Positions 14,997 through 23,778 of a stretch of 64,000 nucleotides of DNA are shown here, one piece after another (within the stretch, counting starts at the first letter, position 1; every line of letters begins with the position of its first letter). The DNA is taken from assembly GCF_938041965.1 (NCBI RefSeq), contig NZ_CALISE010000023.1, positions 1-64,000 of the forward strand, written 5' to 3'. The notes under the pieces are model-generated. The model made no database searches. It was not told the DNA's origin and saw only the letters and a program-made list of their open reading frames with translations. This DNA comes from an uncultured Mogibacterium sp. (GTDB lineage: Bacteria > Bacillota > Clostridia > Peptostreptococcales > Anaerovoracaceae). Both the position numbers and the translations under genes were made by a program.

Positions 14997-16507
14997 ACCA
15001 CACCTCCCACATGAGCAAACACTGTCTCACCCGTACTCATCGCAAAGTCTAGCAGATGAAGTCCGAAGTTTGGTGCCACACCTAGTAGCACTGATACAGT
15101 CGCTGTAATTAAAAGTGGGACTAGCATCATCTTGCTGGATTCACCGTACGTGCTGAACTCTGGGTTCACTGGTTCTCTCTTAAAAGCGATGAGCACAACT
15201 GGCATCAGATATGTGAGCGCCAAGATTGCACTTACAATAAGTGTAGCACCAAATAGTAGCTGTCCTGTCTTGAGTGCCCCCATGATGATGTTCGCCTTAC
15301 TTACAAATCCCACGAAGAATGGGAAGCCTGCAATGCCAAGCGAAGCAATCGTAAATGCGCTCATAGTAACGGGCATTCTCCTGCCAAGCCCAACCATTTC
15401 ACTGATATCCTTCTTGTGAGTAGTCACAAATATAGCACCGGCACACATAAAGAGTGTAATCTTCATAAAAGCATGAGCAACAAGATGATATAGAGCCCCC
15501 GCTGTGCTTAATGGAGATAGAATAGCTATCCCGAGCACAATATAAGACAGCTGCCCTATAGTTGAGAATGCAAGCCTAGCTTTTAGATTGTCTTTCTTAA
15601 GCGCTATCAGTGATGATATTAGAATCGTCGCTACTGCCATCCAAGCAAGTATAGTTGCACCACCACACTCTCTAGCTAGCTTAGGTCCAAATACGTATAG
15701 CACTACTCTGAGTGTTGCAAATGCTCCAGCCTTTACGACTACTACAGCGTGAAGGAGTGCACTTACAGGTGTAGGCGCTACCATAGCCGCAGGAAGCCAG
15801 CTATGAAGAGGCATAACACCTGCTTTAACTATTCCTGCTCCTATCATCATCATAAATACAACTAGTGCCCAAGGCGCTGGTAGCATGCTTTTATCCAGGA
15901 ATCCACCCGGTTTAAACTCCATACTACCTGATACAGAGTAAACTATGACCATAGCTGCAAAGAATATCTGCCCACTGATTAGCGTATATGCTAGATATTT
16001 TCTTCCAGATCTAGTACCTTCAGCATCACGATAATGCACAACTAACGGATAAGTAGCAATAGTCAGTACTTCGAAAAATATAAAGAATGTTATCATATTT
16101 GCTGCAAAGCAAATTCCCATGGCAGCTGACAGGCACATTGCAAAAGATGCATAATATCCGGTCTGGTTTTTCTCGCCATGCCCCCTCATGTACCCTACAG
16201 AATATATAGATGTTAATAGCCACAGCGTCGATGCGCTACATGCAAAAACGATTCCAGCTGTATCCACATTTAAAGTGAAATCTACGTCATCCACTATCCT
16301 AAATAGCTCTACTCTTATAGTACGACCAGCCAAAACAGCTGGAACCATCGAATATACGAGAGCAATTTTAATAATTGCAGCTATAAAGGTTATAGCTTCT
16401 CTTGCATTTTCTTTTATATGATCACCGAGCACATATATAAGCCCAGATGCACATAGCGAAACTAATATCGCAAGAAGTGGGCGGATGTTTAGAGAAATTA
16501 AATTCAT
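14990..16507 (-). CDS. Second large Mrp/NuoL-M-N-like antiporter subunit
   Basis: A 505-residue membrane protein of the proton-conducting transporter family, about 14 helices. Key residues are intact: Glu in FFIFFEVLTIATYPL, Lys in GAGIVKAGVMPLHSWLP and Lys in HAVVVVKAGAFATLRV. It should form an ion channel of the antiporter module. It overlaps mrpD by four bases (ATGA) and is followed by the 68-residue gene. Its sequence is nearer to NuoM/MrpD than to the 579-residue subunit. The exact ion (Na+ or H+) is not decided by sequence. Confidence 0.9.
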   Translation of the reverse strand: MNLISLNIRPLLAILVSLCASGLIYVLGDHIKENAREAITFIAAIIKIALVYSMVPAVLAGRTIRVELFRIVDDVDFTLNVDTAGIVFACSASTLWLLTSIYSVGYMRGHGEKNQTGYYASFAMCLSAAMGICFAANMITFFIFFEVLTIATYPLVVHYRDAEGTRSGRKYLAYTLISGQIFFAAMVIVYSVSGSMEFKPGGFLDKSMLPAPWALVVFMMMIGAGIVKAGVMPLHSWLPAAMVAPTPVSALLHAVVVVKAGAFATLRVVLYVFGPKLARECGGATILAWMAVATILISSLIALKKDNLKARLAFSTIGQLSYIVLGIAILSPLSTAGALYHLVAHAFMKITLFMCAGAIFVTTHKKDISEMVGLGRRMPVTMSAFTIASLGIAGFPFFVGFVSKANIIMGALKTGQLLFGATLIVSAILALTYLMPVVLIAFKREPVNPEFSTYGESSKMMLVPLLITATVSVLLGVAPNFGLHLLDFAMSTGETVFAHVGGVVC

Positions 16508-17979
16508 ATTCCTACCCCCTTCACAGTCATCATAATCACATCTACAACGCTTACGTTAAGTATTCCTATAGCAATTATTGCTACAAAACAAGTTACAATC
16601 GCAATAAGCATGGAAATAGGAAGTTCACGCACTTCACCTTCTCGTCTATCATTAAGCTCTGTTGGTTTATTGATAAAGATCTTCTCAATTAGCTTGAAGA
16701 AGTAAACCGCATTTAGCAAACTGCTAAGCACTAATACGGCTAAATACACAAACTGATGGTTCTGAACTGCCCCAAGCGCGATGTACCATTTGCTGAAGAA
16801 CCCTACAGTTGGTGGTATTCCGATCATCGAAAGTGAGGCCAAAACGATAAGAGCTGATGTAATAGGCATTTTCTTGTAAATCCTACCGAAACTTGAAAGC
16901 TCAAAGTTTCCGAATCTGTATCTGATTGCCGCGGAGCTGAAGAAAAGACCGCTCTTCATAAACACATGTCCAATCAAATGCAAGAATGCTCCAGCAAGTG
17001 CATAAGAATTACCTATGGAAAAGCCGAGTGTTATGTACCCAATCTGGGCAATGGAGGAATATGCGAATATCTTTCTAATATCCTCCTGTGCCATAGCTCT
17101 AATCGATCCATAGATAATACCAATGCATGAGAGCACACCTATTATAGTTAAAAACAAATTAAAATACTTGAAATCTGTTCCGTATATAATATACAGATAT
17201 CTAAACATAGCAAGCGCTGGAATCTTACCCATTATACCGACGATCAGCGGTCTAGATCCTGGTTCAGCGTGTGCGTAAGCGGATGGCTGCCATCCGTGGA
17301 ATGGGAACATCGGCATCTTGATGCCAAAAGCGCCGATAAAGAGGCACATGGAGACAGTCATCTGAACCGTGTAGTCCTGTGAATCCAGAATGCTCCTCAT
17401 ATCAGTCATATTTAGCGTCCCTGTTAATGCATATAGTATGCCGACACCGAGCAAGTACATGGTAGCTGCAACTGTACCCACTAGAAGGTATCTAAAAGAC
17501 GCTACTATTCCCCTGCTGCCACCTAGAGCAATTAAACAATAACCAGAAAGTGAAGTAATCTCTAGGAATACGTATAGATTAAATACGTCGCCAGTTAGCG
17601 TCATACCACACATTCCGACTATTAACAAACCTATAAGAGCATATGCTCCACCTATGACCTTACGTTCATTAGTAACTTCAAAATTCATGGCATAGAGCAC
17701 TGTAACAAATCCGAGGAGCAGAATTATCAAAACGATAATTGCACCGATTGAATCGATATAAAATTCGATACCGTACGGTGCTTTATAGCCTCCAAATGTA
17801 TAGCGAATCACGCCATGATTTATAACCTTTGATAGTAGCTTTGTTGAGCAAATAAATGCAGCAAATATCGAAATTGCAACCGCATTTCTTCCTAAGTGTT
17901 TATGTATCTTAGATAGTGGTAGCGACAATAGCGCACTTATTAGTGGCAGTAAAATAATAATTATTGGAAGATCATTCAT
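16504..17979 (-). CDS. mrpD: Na+/H+ antiporter subunit MrpD
   Basis: A 491-residue large subunit of the Mrp complex, homologous to NuoN/NuoM. Conserved residues include Glu in NLYVFLEITSLSGYCL and Lys in GAFGIKMPMFPFHGWQPSAYAHA. The CFIGAFGIKMPMFPFHGW block and position directly after the MrpC-like gene identify it as the MrpD equivalent (MbhH place). The start codon overlaps the mrpC stop (ATGA). It works with MrpC and the small subunits in the membrane to exchange cations for protons. Confidence 0.92.
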   Translation of the reverse strand: MNDLPIIIILLPLISALLSLPLSKIHKHLGRNAVAISIFAAFICSTKLLSKVINHGVIRYTFGGYKAPYGIEFYIDSIGAIIVLIILLLGFVTVLYAMNFEVTNERKVIGGAYALIGLLIVGMCGMTLTGDVFNLYVFLEITSLSGYCLIALGGSRGIVASFRYLLVGTVAATMYLLGVGILYALTGTLNMTDMRSILDSQDYTVQMTVSMCLFIGAFGIKMPMFPFHGWQPSAYAHAEPGSRPLIVGIMGKIPALAMFRYLYIIYGTDFKYFNLFLTIIGVLSCIGIIYGSIRAMAQEDIRKIFAYSSIAQIGYITLGFSIGNSYALAGAFLHLIGHVFMKSGLFFSSAAIRYRFGNFELSSFGRIYKKMPITSALIVLASLSMIGIPPTVGFFSKWYIALGAVQNHQFVYLAVLVLSSLLNAVYFFKLIEKIFINKPTELNDRREGEVRELPISMLIAIVTCFVAIIAIGILNVSVVDVIMMTVKGVGI

Positions 17980-18359
17980 TTGAAACGGTTCTCCCTCCTT
18001 ATTATATCGTCCTCTTCTATGCTGCCATACTTTTCTTTAATTCTAGTTAGTAACGCAAGTCCAACACCAGTAGTACCTAAACTTACAACGATTGCTGTTA
18101 GCATTAGTCCGTGGGGAATTGGGTTAACGTATTTATCAGCATTAACTATTGTATCTAGCGCAACAGGAATAGTTCCACCTTTCTTCTGAGCAAAGCATAG
18201 GTAGAAAAATATTACTGCAACCTGCATGATATTCATGCAAATGAGTTTCTTCATGTAGTTCTTACAAGAAACCATTCCATAAACTCCAAGTAGCAAAAGT
18301 AGTAAAGTTAAAAAATAAATCCCTTTACTTGCCAGAAGTCCATTTATCTGTGTCATCAT
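17976..18359 (-). CDS. mrpC: Na+/H+ antiporter subunit MrpC (NuoK-like)
   Basis: A 127-residue, three-helix protein homologous to NuoK. VDTIVNADKYVNPIPHGLMLTAIVVSLGTTGVGLALL is split across its last two helices and matches MrpC, including the conserved NPIPHGLMLTAIV. The ATG at 18359 is preferred to the TTG just before it. It overlaps the preceding mrpB by 35 bases, which is long even for this operon, and hands over to mrpD by an ATGA overlap. Confidence 0.93.
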   Translation of the reverse strand: MMTQINGLLASKGIYFLTLLLLLLGVYGMVSCKNYMKKLICMNIMQVAVIFFYLCFAQKKGGTIPVALDTIVNADKYVNPIPHGLMLTAIVVSLGTTGVGLALLTRIKEKYGSIEEDDIIRRENRFK

Positions 18360-19128
18360 CAAATCTTACCCTCTTCATAATCGCATTGAGAATCGTGATA
18401 ATAGTGCCCATTACTCCGATAGTTACGCCTATCTCAACGAGAAGAATTCCAATCGCATGTCGTTCCGCAGCATTAACCGGAATTGGCAGATAGGTGTAAT
18501 CCATAAATGAGCCTCCGTTGAACATCGGAACAACTCCGGTCATCACATATATCAAAACACCAATGCCTGCAATACTCGCCGAATTTTTGCCTGTCATCAT
18601 AAACAAGTTTTTCTTATCGGGAATTACTAGAATATCAATGATATACGTCAATGCAATGAGCGCTCCAGACTGGAATCCTCCACCAAGGCTGACTTCTCCA
18701 TGAAATAATACATAGAATGCATATATCAAGATTAGCGGTTCAATGAGCGTAATCATTACATCCTTATTGATAGTCTTGTATGCAGGATCTCCGAGCTTGT
18801 AACGGTGACCAAAATATCTCTTTGGTTGTACAATTCTATTCTTTGCCTTTGGTCTACCCGCTAGTATCATGATTACCCCTATTCCAGCTAGGAACATAAC
18901 TGTCGTCTCGAACATAGTATCGAACGCACGGTAGTCTACAATCATAGCAGTAACCATATTGGGAGAATTCGTATCCTTTACCGAATGCTCTATATAGTAT
19001 TTTGAAACATGAAGTGCTGGTGCAGAGTCGATATCACCAATCGCTGGCAGTACATCAATCTTAGCGACTATAACAAATAGTAGCAGTATAGCCGTAATCA
19101 AAAATGTCACATTAATATACTTGCGCAT
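18325..19128 (-). CDS. mrpB: MrpB fused to an MbhE-like domain
   Basis: A 267-residue membrane protein. Residues 1-100 (LPAIGDIDSAPALHVSKYYI, TAMIVDYRAFDTMFETTVMF) are the MbhE-like region that in Bacillus sits at the C-terminus of MrpA. Residues 120-250 are a complete MnhB/MrpB domain (YVLFHGEVSLGGGFQSGAL, IGILLVEIGVTIGVMG). One protein therefore covers archaeal MbhE and MbhF. It overlaps the preceding gene by one base and mrpC by 35. Confidence 0.9.
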   Translation of the reverse strand: MRKYINVTFLITAILLLFVIVAKIDVLPAIGDIDSAPALHVSKYYIEHSVKDTNSPNMVTAMIVDYRAFDTMFETTVMFLAGIGVIMILAGRPKAKNRIVQPKRYFGHRYKLGDPAYKTINKDVMITLIEPLILIYAFYVLFHGEVSLGGGFQSGALIALTYIIDILVIPDKKNLFMMTGKNSASIAGIGVLIYVMTGVVPMFNGGSFMDYTYLPIPVNAAERHAIGILLVEIGVTIGVMGTIITILNAIMKRVRFDDDTDKWTSGK

Positions 19129-19370
19129 TACTTACACCGCCTATCTATACTCTTCAGTGTCATTATGAAGTAAATAGTTGAAATAACACCAATTACGGCC
19201 TCAGTAAAGGCGACGTCAGGTGCGCCCATGATAATGTACAGAAACATCGTTACAAAGCTGAATGCGCAGTATACTACAATTACTGACACGAGGTCTTTAT
19301 CAAATATGATCACGAGAGTAATAGATATTAAAGCGAGAAGTAGAAGCGCTTCTACAAGGAATGAACTCAT
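19128..19370 (-). CDS. MbhD-like subunit (DUF4040) of the Mrp complex
   Basis: An 80-residue, three-helix protein matching the MbhD/DUF4040 region, equivalent to part of the C-terminus of long MrpA. Conserved features are VIVVYCAFSFVTMFLYIIMGAPDVAFTEA, seen here as YCAFSFVTMFLYI and GAPDVAFTEAVIG. The Glu and Asp are those proposed to line an ion path in this domain. It sits between mrpG and mrpB, as in mbh-type operons. Confidence 0.9.
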   Translation of the reverse strand: MSSFLVEALLLLALISITLVIIFDKDLVSVIVVYCAFSFVTMFLYIIMGAPDVAFTEAVIGVISTIYFIMTLKSIDRRCK

Positions 19371-19727
19371 CTATCTCCCCTCCTTTTCATCTGCACTATC
19401 ATCCTGACCTACCCCAATATGCTTCTTGTGATTATAATCCTGGTAATTCTTGGCATGAACCGATGTTATCATAATCAAATTAGTTCCGAGAGGATTCGTA
19501 AGTAGTAATAGAAAGAATATGATAAATACTTTTACTGATAATAATGTCCATCCTGTGTACACCATTATTCCAACTGTCATCATCAGCGCCCCGAAAGTTT
19601 CTCCTACACCAGAAGCATGAAGCCTTGTAAAGAAATCAGGAAATCTAATTACCCCAACTGCTGCTAAAGCCATGAACGTAAAACCGAAGGAAATAATAGT
19701 AATCGCTATGATATTTTGTACGCTCAT
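19371..19727 (-). CDS. mrpG: Na+/H+ antiporter subunit MrpG
   Basis: A 118-residue, three-helix subunit with the typical AAVGVIRFPDFFTRLHASG and GVGETFGALMMTVGIM and a Lys/His-rich soluble tail. It overlaps mrpF by one base. A small scaffold subunit of the Mrp complex. Confidence 0.93.
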   Translation of the reverse strand: MSVQNIIAITIISFGFTFMALAAVGVIRFPDFFTRLHASGVGETFGALMMTVGIMVYTGWTLLSVKVFIIFFLLLLTNPLGTNLIMITSVHAKNYQDYNHKKHIGVGQDDSADEKEGR

Positions 19728-19987
19728 TACCTTCTACCTCCTATGAATTTAGCGAGAATAACAGTTGTTACGAACCCTAGAATCGCATAGCTAAGTGCGA
19801 TATCTATATGCATATCCATTCTGTTGTCAATTAATCCAACGACTAAAATCAGCATAACGATATTCGTATTTATTACGAATAAAGCGTTGAGCTTGTCATA
19901 TACCGTCTTACCTATAAACATCGTTATAACCATCACTATGACGATTGCGAGAAGACCGGCTAGAAGTGCGATAAAATAATTATGCAT
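19727..19987 (-). CDS. mrpF: Na+/H+ antiporter subunit MrpF
   Basis: An 86-residue, three-helix protein. GKTVYDKLNALFVINTNIV corresponds to the MrpF D-R-(V/L)-N stretch, and IDIALSYAILGFVTTVILAK is the conserved end. It overlaps mrpE by eight bases and mrpG by one. Confidence 0.9.
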   Translation of the reverse strand: MHNYFIALLAGLLAIVIVMVITMFIGKTVYDKLNALFVINTNIVMLILVVGLIDNRMDMHIDIALSYAILGFVTTVILAKFIGGRR

Positions 19988-20702
19988 TAGACTTCTTCCT
20001 CCTTCTCTTGAATCGCTTTGATGTCAGTTCAACGACTTCCTTCTCGGTGAAATCGTAATCAGTAACCACATCGATCACCTTGTAATCTATAGTCTCTCCA
20101 TAAAGTTTTGCAACACGCTCCTGCATAGATCCATCTAGTAGGCCATCTACAAACTCGCTATTTAGTGCGTGAACGGAGAAAACACCGCTATCATAGATAT
20201 CGATAGTTACAGTTCCCGGTGTCAAGGTGATTGAATTTGCAAGAATAGCCCTCGCTGTCGGATTGTCATAATCTGCCTTAAACCAAACTACAATCGGATC
20301 AATCTTCATATTAGGAGATAATATAATCTTGGAAACATCTATTGCACTCTTAACTACTTCTTTGATAAGCCACAAAAAGTAGATTATCAATTTTGGATAA
20401 TTAGCATGCAGAATAAAATATGTTCGATTAGATTTAAGCCCTCCGATGCGCAGAGAACCCACTACGAAACATGAAATCAAAAACGAGGAAACACAGCCAT
20501 AAATTATAAATTTAACTGTAAATATTCCTGACATCACGATCCACAGGAGTAATAGCAATCCATAGACCTCGATAAAATTGAGATACGGGTTGCTAGCTAG
20601 ATGCCGGTCGCGAAAGAATTCCCTCATCTTTGCTTTTAACCTTTCATATATAAAATTGATTGAATTAATAACATTAATTTTAGTATACATTATTATTGAC
20701 AA
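19980..20702 (-). CDS. mrpE: Na+/H+ antiporter subunit MrpE with terminal extensions
   Basis: First gene of the operon. The MrpE core (about residues 38-205) contains the N-terminal helices and the SITLTPGTVTIDI motif diagnostic of the family, then FSVHAL. At 240 residues it exceeds the usual 160: there is a basic N-terminal piece of about 35 residues and a basic C-terminal tail (SKRFKRRRKKSNA). The start is uncertain: TTG at 20702, ATG at 20690 or ATG at 20627 (MREFFRDRH) are all possible, and none has an ideally spaced ribosome binding site. Confidence 0.88.
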   Translation of the reverse strand: MSIIMYTKINVINSINFIYERLKAKMREFFRDRHLASNPYLNFIEVYGLLLLLWIVMSGIFTVKFIIYGCVSSFLISCFVVGSLRIGGLKSNRTYFILHANYPKLIIYFLWLIKEVVKSAIDVSKIILSPNMKIDPIVVWFKADYDNPTARAILANSITLTPGTVTIDIYDSGVFSVHALNSEFVDGLLDGSMQERVAKLYGETIDYKVIDVVTDYDFTEKEVVELTSKRFKRRRKKSNA

Positions 20703-20800
20703 CCTTTAAAGGCTTTTGTTCTATTAACCATACATAATTGTATTAATTATGTTTCTAGTCTTAAAAATGGTCATAACACTGTATTTCGTCGTCATTTCAA

Positions 20801-20829
20801 TTGCAAACAACTGTTCGAAATGGTATAAT
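20801..20829 (+). promoter_or_regulatory. Promoter of the radical SAM-lexA operon
   Basis: TTGCAA, 17-base spacer, TATAAT, ending 31 bases before the radical SAM gene. No GAAC-N4-GTTC type LexA box is seen overlapping it. Confidence 0.7.
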
Positions 20830-20860
20830 CTAATGATTTTAGTATAGGGGGATAACTAGA

Positions 20861-21676
20861 ATGAAAGATTTTATCAAAGAGGGTCCAACTGTTACCATGT
20901 TCGTTCCATACGACTGTAACAATTGCTGCCCTTTCTGTGTAAATAAAGAAGACTACAGAGACACATCTTCGTTCAATCTCGATAGATGTTACAGGTCTCT
21001 AGACTTACTAGACAAGATTTTACCGCACAATGATATAGTGCTCACCGGAGGTGAACCTCTTGCAGATCTTGACGCGCTTCAGGACATACTTGATCACATT
21101 AAGGATGGTCATCATGTGTACATCAACACAACACTACCAACCAATGAGAATCAAGATATTCATAGAGTTGCAGCCGTGCTAAACAAAAATAAAGATAAGA
21201 TCAGCTGCATTAATGTATCAAGGCATCTTAAGCATTACGTCAAGGAATGCTCTGATGAGATTTTCGGGCTTCTTGAAGTTCCACATCGCATCAACTGCGT
21301 TATTTTCCAAGACGCAACTGAGGCTGACACAAAGAAAAAGCTGCTAAAGGTTCTGGACAGATTCTCTGGTCATGAGATACAGCTTCGAGCTAACTACTCT
21401 AAGCTGACACTTGATAACGTGTTCGATACAGAACATGACGATTTATTCAAGCTAATCGATTCCATCGCTGAATACAAGGGACAGCTTGAAAAGGAACTGT
21501 TCCGTACTGGCTTCCTATTTCAACTTGGAGACAGCAGAATCACTTATCACAAAACACTTCCATACAGCAAAATTAATGGTAAAGTCGGTGATATTATCAT
21601 CAGACAAACTGGTGAAATATACGATGATTGGAATAATTACGGCGAAGAGATGACACTCAATTCACTTACTTTATAG
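20861..21676 (+). CDS. Radical SAM protein of unknown substrate
   Basis: A 271-residue protein with the 4Fe-4S/SAM motif at Cys19, Cys23 and Cys26 (CNNCCPFC). The SAM-binding TGGEPL is near residue 63, and a strand-helix pattern follows. There is no SPASM or other extra cluster domain at the C-terminus, so it is a minimal radical SAM enzyme. The substrate cannot be named. It lies ten bases upstream of lexA on the same strand and shares its promoter, which suggests, but does not prove, a stress link. Confidence 0.85.
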   Translation: MKDFIKEGPTVTMFVPYDCNNCCPFCVNKEDYRDTSSFNLDRCYRSLDLLDKILPHNDIVLTGGEPLADLDALQDILDHIKDGHHVYINTTLPTNENQDIHRVAAVLNKNKDKISCINVSRHLKHYVKECSDEIFGLLEVPHRINCVIFQDATEADTKKKLLKVLDRFSGHEIQLRANYSKLTLDNVFDTEHDDLFKLIDSIAEYKGQLEKELFRTGFLFQLGDSRITYHKTLPYSKINGKVGDIIIRQTGEIYDDWNNYGEEMTLNSLTL

Positions 21677-21686
21677 AGGATTTGAC

Positions 21687-22343
21687 ATGACAAAGGTTAA
21701 AAAAAGCGAAAAACGTCAGCAGCAAGTGCTCGCGTACATGAAGGAAACTATAAAGCTAAAGGGATTTCCCCCAACCGTTAGAGAGATTTGCGACGCCATA
21801 GGTATCAAATCAACTTCAACGGTATATAGCGATATCAAAGCACTAGAGGACCAAGGGTACATCAAAAAAGACCCTAGCAAGCCTCGTGCACTTGCAATTG
21901 TCGATTCAATTAGCAAAGACACTAATGAGCCTATATTTGAGGCAGATGACATCAACATGGTGCAGCTTCCTGTAATAGGAAACGTTGCAGCAGGTGTTCC
22001 GATTCTATCCGAGCAAAATATCGAGGATAACATCCCATTCCCTGCTAGATTTATCGGTAATGGGAATAACTTCTTGCTAGTAGTACACGGTGACAGTATG
22101 GTTAATGTCGGAATAAATGATGGCGATTACTTAATCGTACAAGAAGATCAGACTGCATCTAACGGCGATATTGTTGTTGCAATGATAGACGGAGCATTTG
22201 AGACTGAGGCGACAGTTAAGAGGTTCTATAAAGAAAAAGGACACATAAGGCTACAGCCTGAAAACGACTTCATGGAACCTATAATTGTCGATGACTGTAA
22301 GATTGTCGGCAAGGTTAAGGGAGTCTTCAGATATTTTAACTAA
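21687..22343 (+). CDS. lexA: LexA repressor
   Basis: The SOS repressor, inactivated by RecA-stimulated self-cleavage. It has an N-terminal winged helix (residues 1-66; GFPPTVREICDAIGIKSTSTVYSDI), cleavage site Ala102-Gly103 (VAAGVP), catalytic Ser137 (GDSMVN) and Lys178 (ATVKRF). At 218 residues it is close to the family norm. It is co-transcribed behind the radical SAM gene, with uraA 33 bases downstream behind its own AGGAGG. Confidence 0.96.
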   Translation: MTKVKKSEKRQQQVLAYMKETIKLKGFPPTVREICDAIGIKSTSTVYSDIKALEDQGYIKKDPSKPRALAIVDSISKDTNEPIFEADDINMVQLPVIGNVAAGVPILSEQNIEDNIPFPARFIGNGNNFLLVVHGDSMVNVGINDGDYLIVQEDQTASNGDIVVAMIDGAFETEATVKRFYKEKGHIRLQPENDFMEPIIVDDCKIVGKVKGVFRYFN

Positions 22344-22376
22344 TATTTCACTTTATACGTACCCAAGGAGGAAACG

Positions 22377-23693
22377 ATGACACAGAGTAACGAACATCAC
22401 TACTCTAACGGCATAACCGATGCAAGAACACTCGGTTGGCCAAAAACTATTCTACTAGGACTTCAGCACACATTTGCCATGTTCGGTGCAACCGTGCTGG
22501 TGCCACTTCTCACAGGTCTTAGCATATCCACTACGCTTTTGATGGCTGGTCTTGGAACACTGTTATTCCATCTACTGACTAAAGGTAAGGTACCAGCATT
22601 TCTCGGTTCTTCATTCGCTTTTTTAGGTGGTTATGCAGCTGTAGCACCGCTTCAGAATGGTCACCCCAATACAGAAATGCTCCCATATGCTTGCGGTGGA
22701 GTAATTGTTGCAGGCTTTGTATATGTAATACTTGCTGCACTTATAAAATTATTTACGATTGAGAAGGTCATGAAATTCTTTCCTCCTGTAGTTACAGGGC
22801 CGATCATCATTTCAATCGGTTTAATACTCGCGCCGTCTGCTATCAAGAATGCACAAACTAACTGGCTTCTAGCCATTGTTGCACTAGCATCAATCATATT
22901 CTTCAATATGTGGGGACGCGGTATGGCCAAGATTGTACCTATCATCTTAGGTGTAATAATCTCGTATTTAGTAGCTCTAGCGATGGGACAGATTAATTTC
23001 TCGGGTATGAGCAAGGAGTCAATTGTTGCCTTCCCTCCTATCATGATGGCTAAGTTTAATATAAGCGCAATTATCACAATTACACCAATTGCCTTAGCGA
23101 CAATGATGGAGCACATAGGGGATATATCCGCCATCAGCGCTACAACTGGATATAACTACATTAAAGATCCAGGACTGCACCGCACGCTTCTAGGTGACGG
23201 ACTAGCAACTATGCTCGCCTCTCTATTTGGAGGACCTGCTAATACAACATACGGTGAAAATACTGGCGTTCTTGCACTAACCAAGGTATACGATCCATTG
23301 GTAATAAGAATTGCTGCATGCTTTGCGATAATACTCTCGTTCATACCAAAGTTTGCATTCATCATAGAAACCATCCCAGTAGCTATAATCGGCGGTGTTT
23401 CACTGATACTATATGGTATGATTTCTGCAGTCGGAATCAGAAACCTCGTAGAGAACCAGGTTAATTACAAAAATACTCGCAACACTATAATCACTGCTCT
23501 CATTCTCGTATGCTCTCTAGGCTTTAACCAGATTGGCGGTATAACATTTACAGTTCTTGGTGTAAAAATCACTCTTTCTGGACTTGCCATTGCGGCCATA
23601 GTCGGCATTGTAGCTAATATGCTACTCCCTGGAAAAGATTATGAGTTTGATGAGGATAACGAAAACGATAAATTCCAGACATTTAAAGTTTAG
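22377..23693 (+). CDS. uraA: Uracil permease, NCS2 family
   Basis: Proton-coupled uptake of uracil across the cell membrane. A 438-residue protein with about 14 hydrophobic segments. GATVLVPLLTGLSISTTL, IGDISAISATTG and GGPANTTYGENTGVLALTK fit UraA/PyrP rather than xanthine permeases, which have a different motif in the last block. An acidic C-terminal tail follows. It has an AGGAGG ribosome binding site and a terminator downstream. No attenuator or PyrR-type leader is visible in the 33 bases before it. Confidence 0.9.
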   Translation: MTQSNEHHYSNGITDARTLGWPKTILLGLQHTFAMFGATVLVPLLTGLSISTTLLMAGLGTLLFHLLTKGKVPAFLGSSFAFLGGYAAVAPLQNGHPNTEMLPYACGGVIVAGFVYVILAALIKLFTIEKVMKFFPPVVTGPIIISIGLILAPSAIKNAQTNWLLAIVALASIIFFNMWGRGMAKIVPIILGVIISYLVALAMGQINFSGMSKESIVAFPPIMMAKFNISAIITITPIALATMMEHIGDISAISATTGYNYIKDPGLHRTLLGDGLATMLASLFGGPANTTYGENTGVLALTKVYDPLVIRIAACFAIILSFIPKFAFIIETIPVAIIGGVSLILYGMISAVGIRNLVENQVNYKNTRNTIITALILVCSLGFNQIGGITFTVLGVKITLSGLAIAAIVGIVANMLLPGKDYEFDEDNENDKFQTFKV

Positions 23694-23718
23694 TACTTTA
23701 CCGACTTAAGATTTTTTG

Positions 23719-23757
23719 AGCCGTGAGCATTATGGTTGCCCACGGCTTATTTATTTA
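23719..23757 (+). terminator. Terminator after uraA
   Basis: AGCCGTG (23719-23725) pairs with CACGGCT (23741-23747), followed by tatttattt. Confidence 0.7.
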
Positions 23758-23778
23758 TAAGATATATAGGAGGTCATC

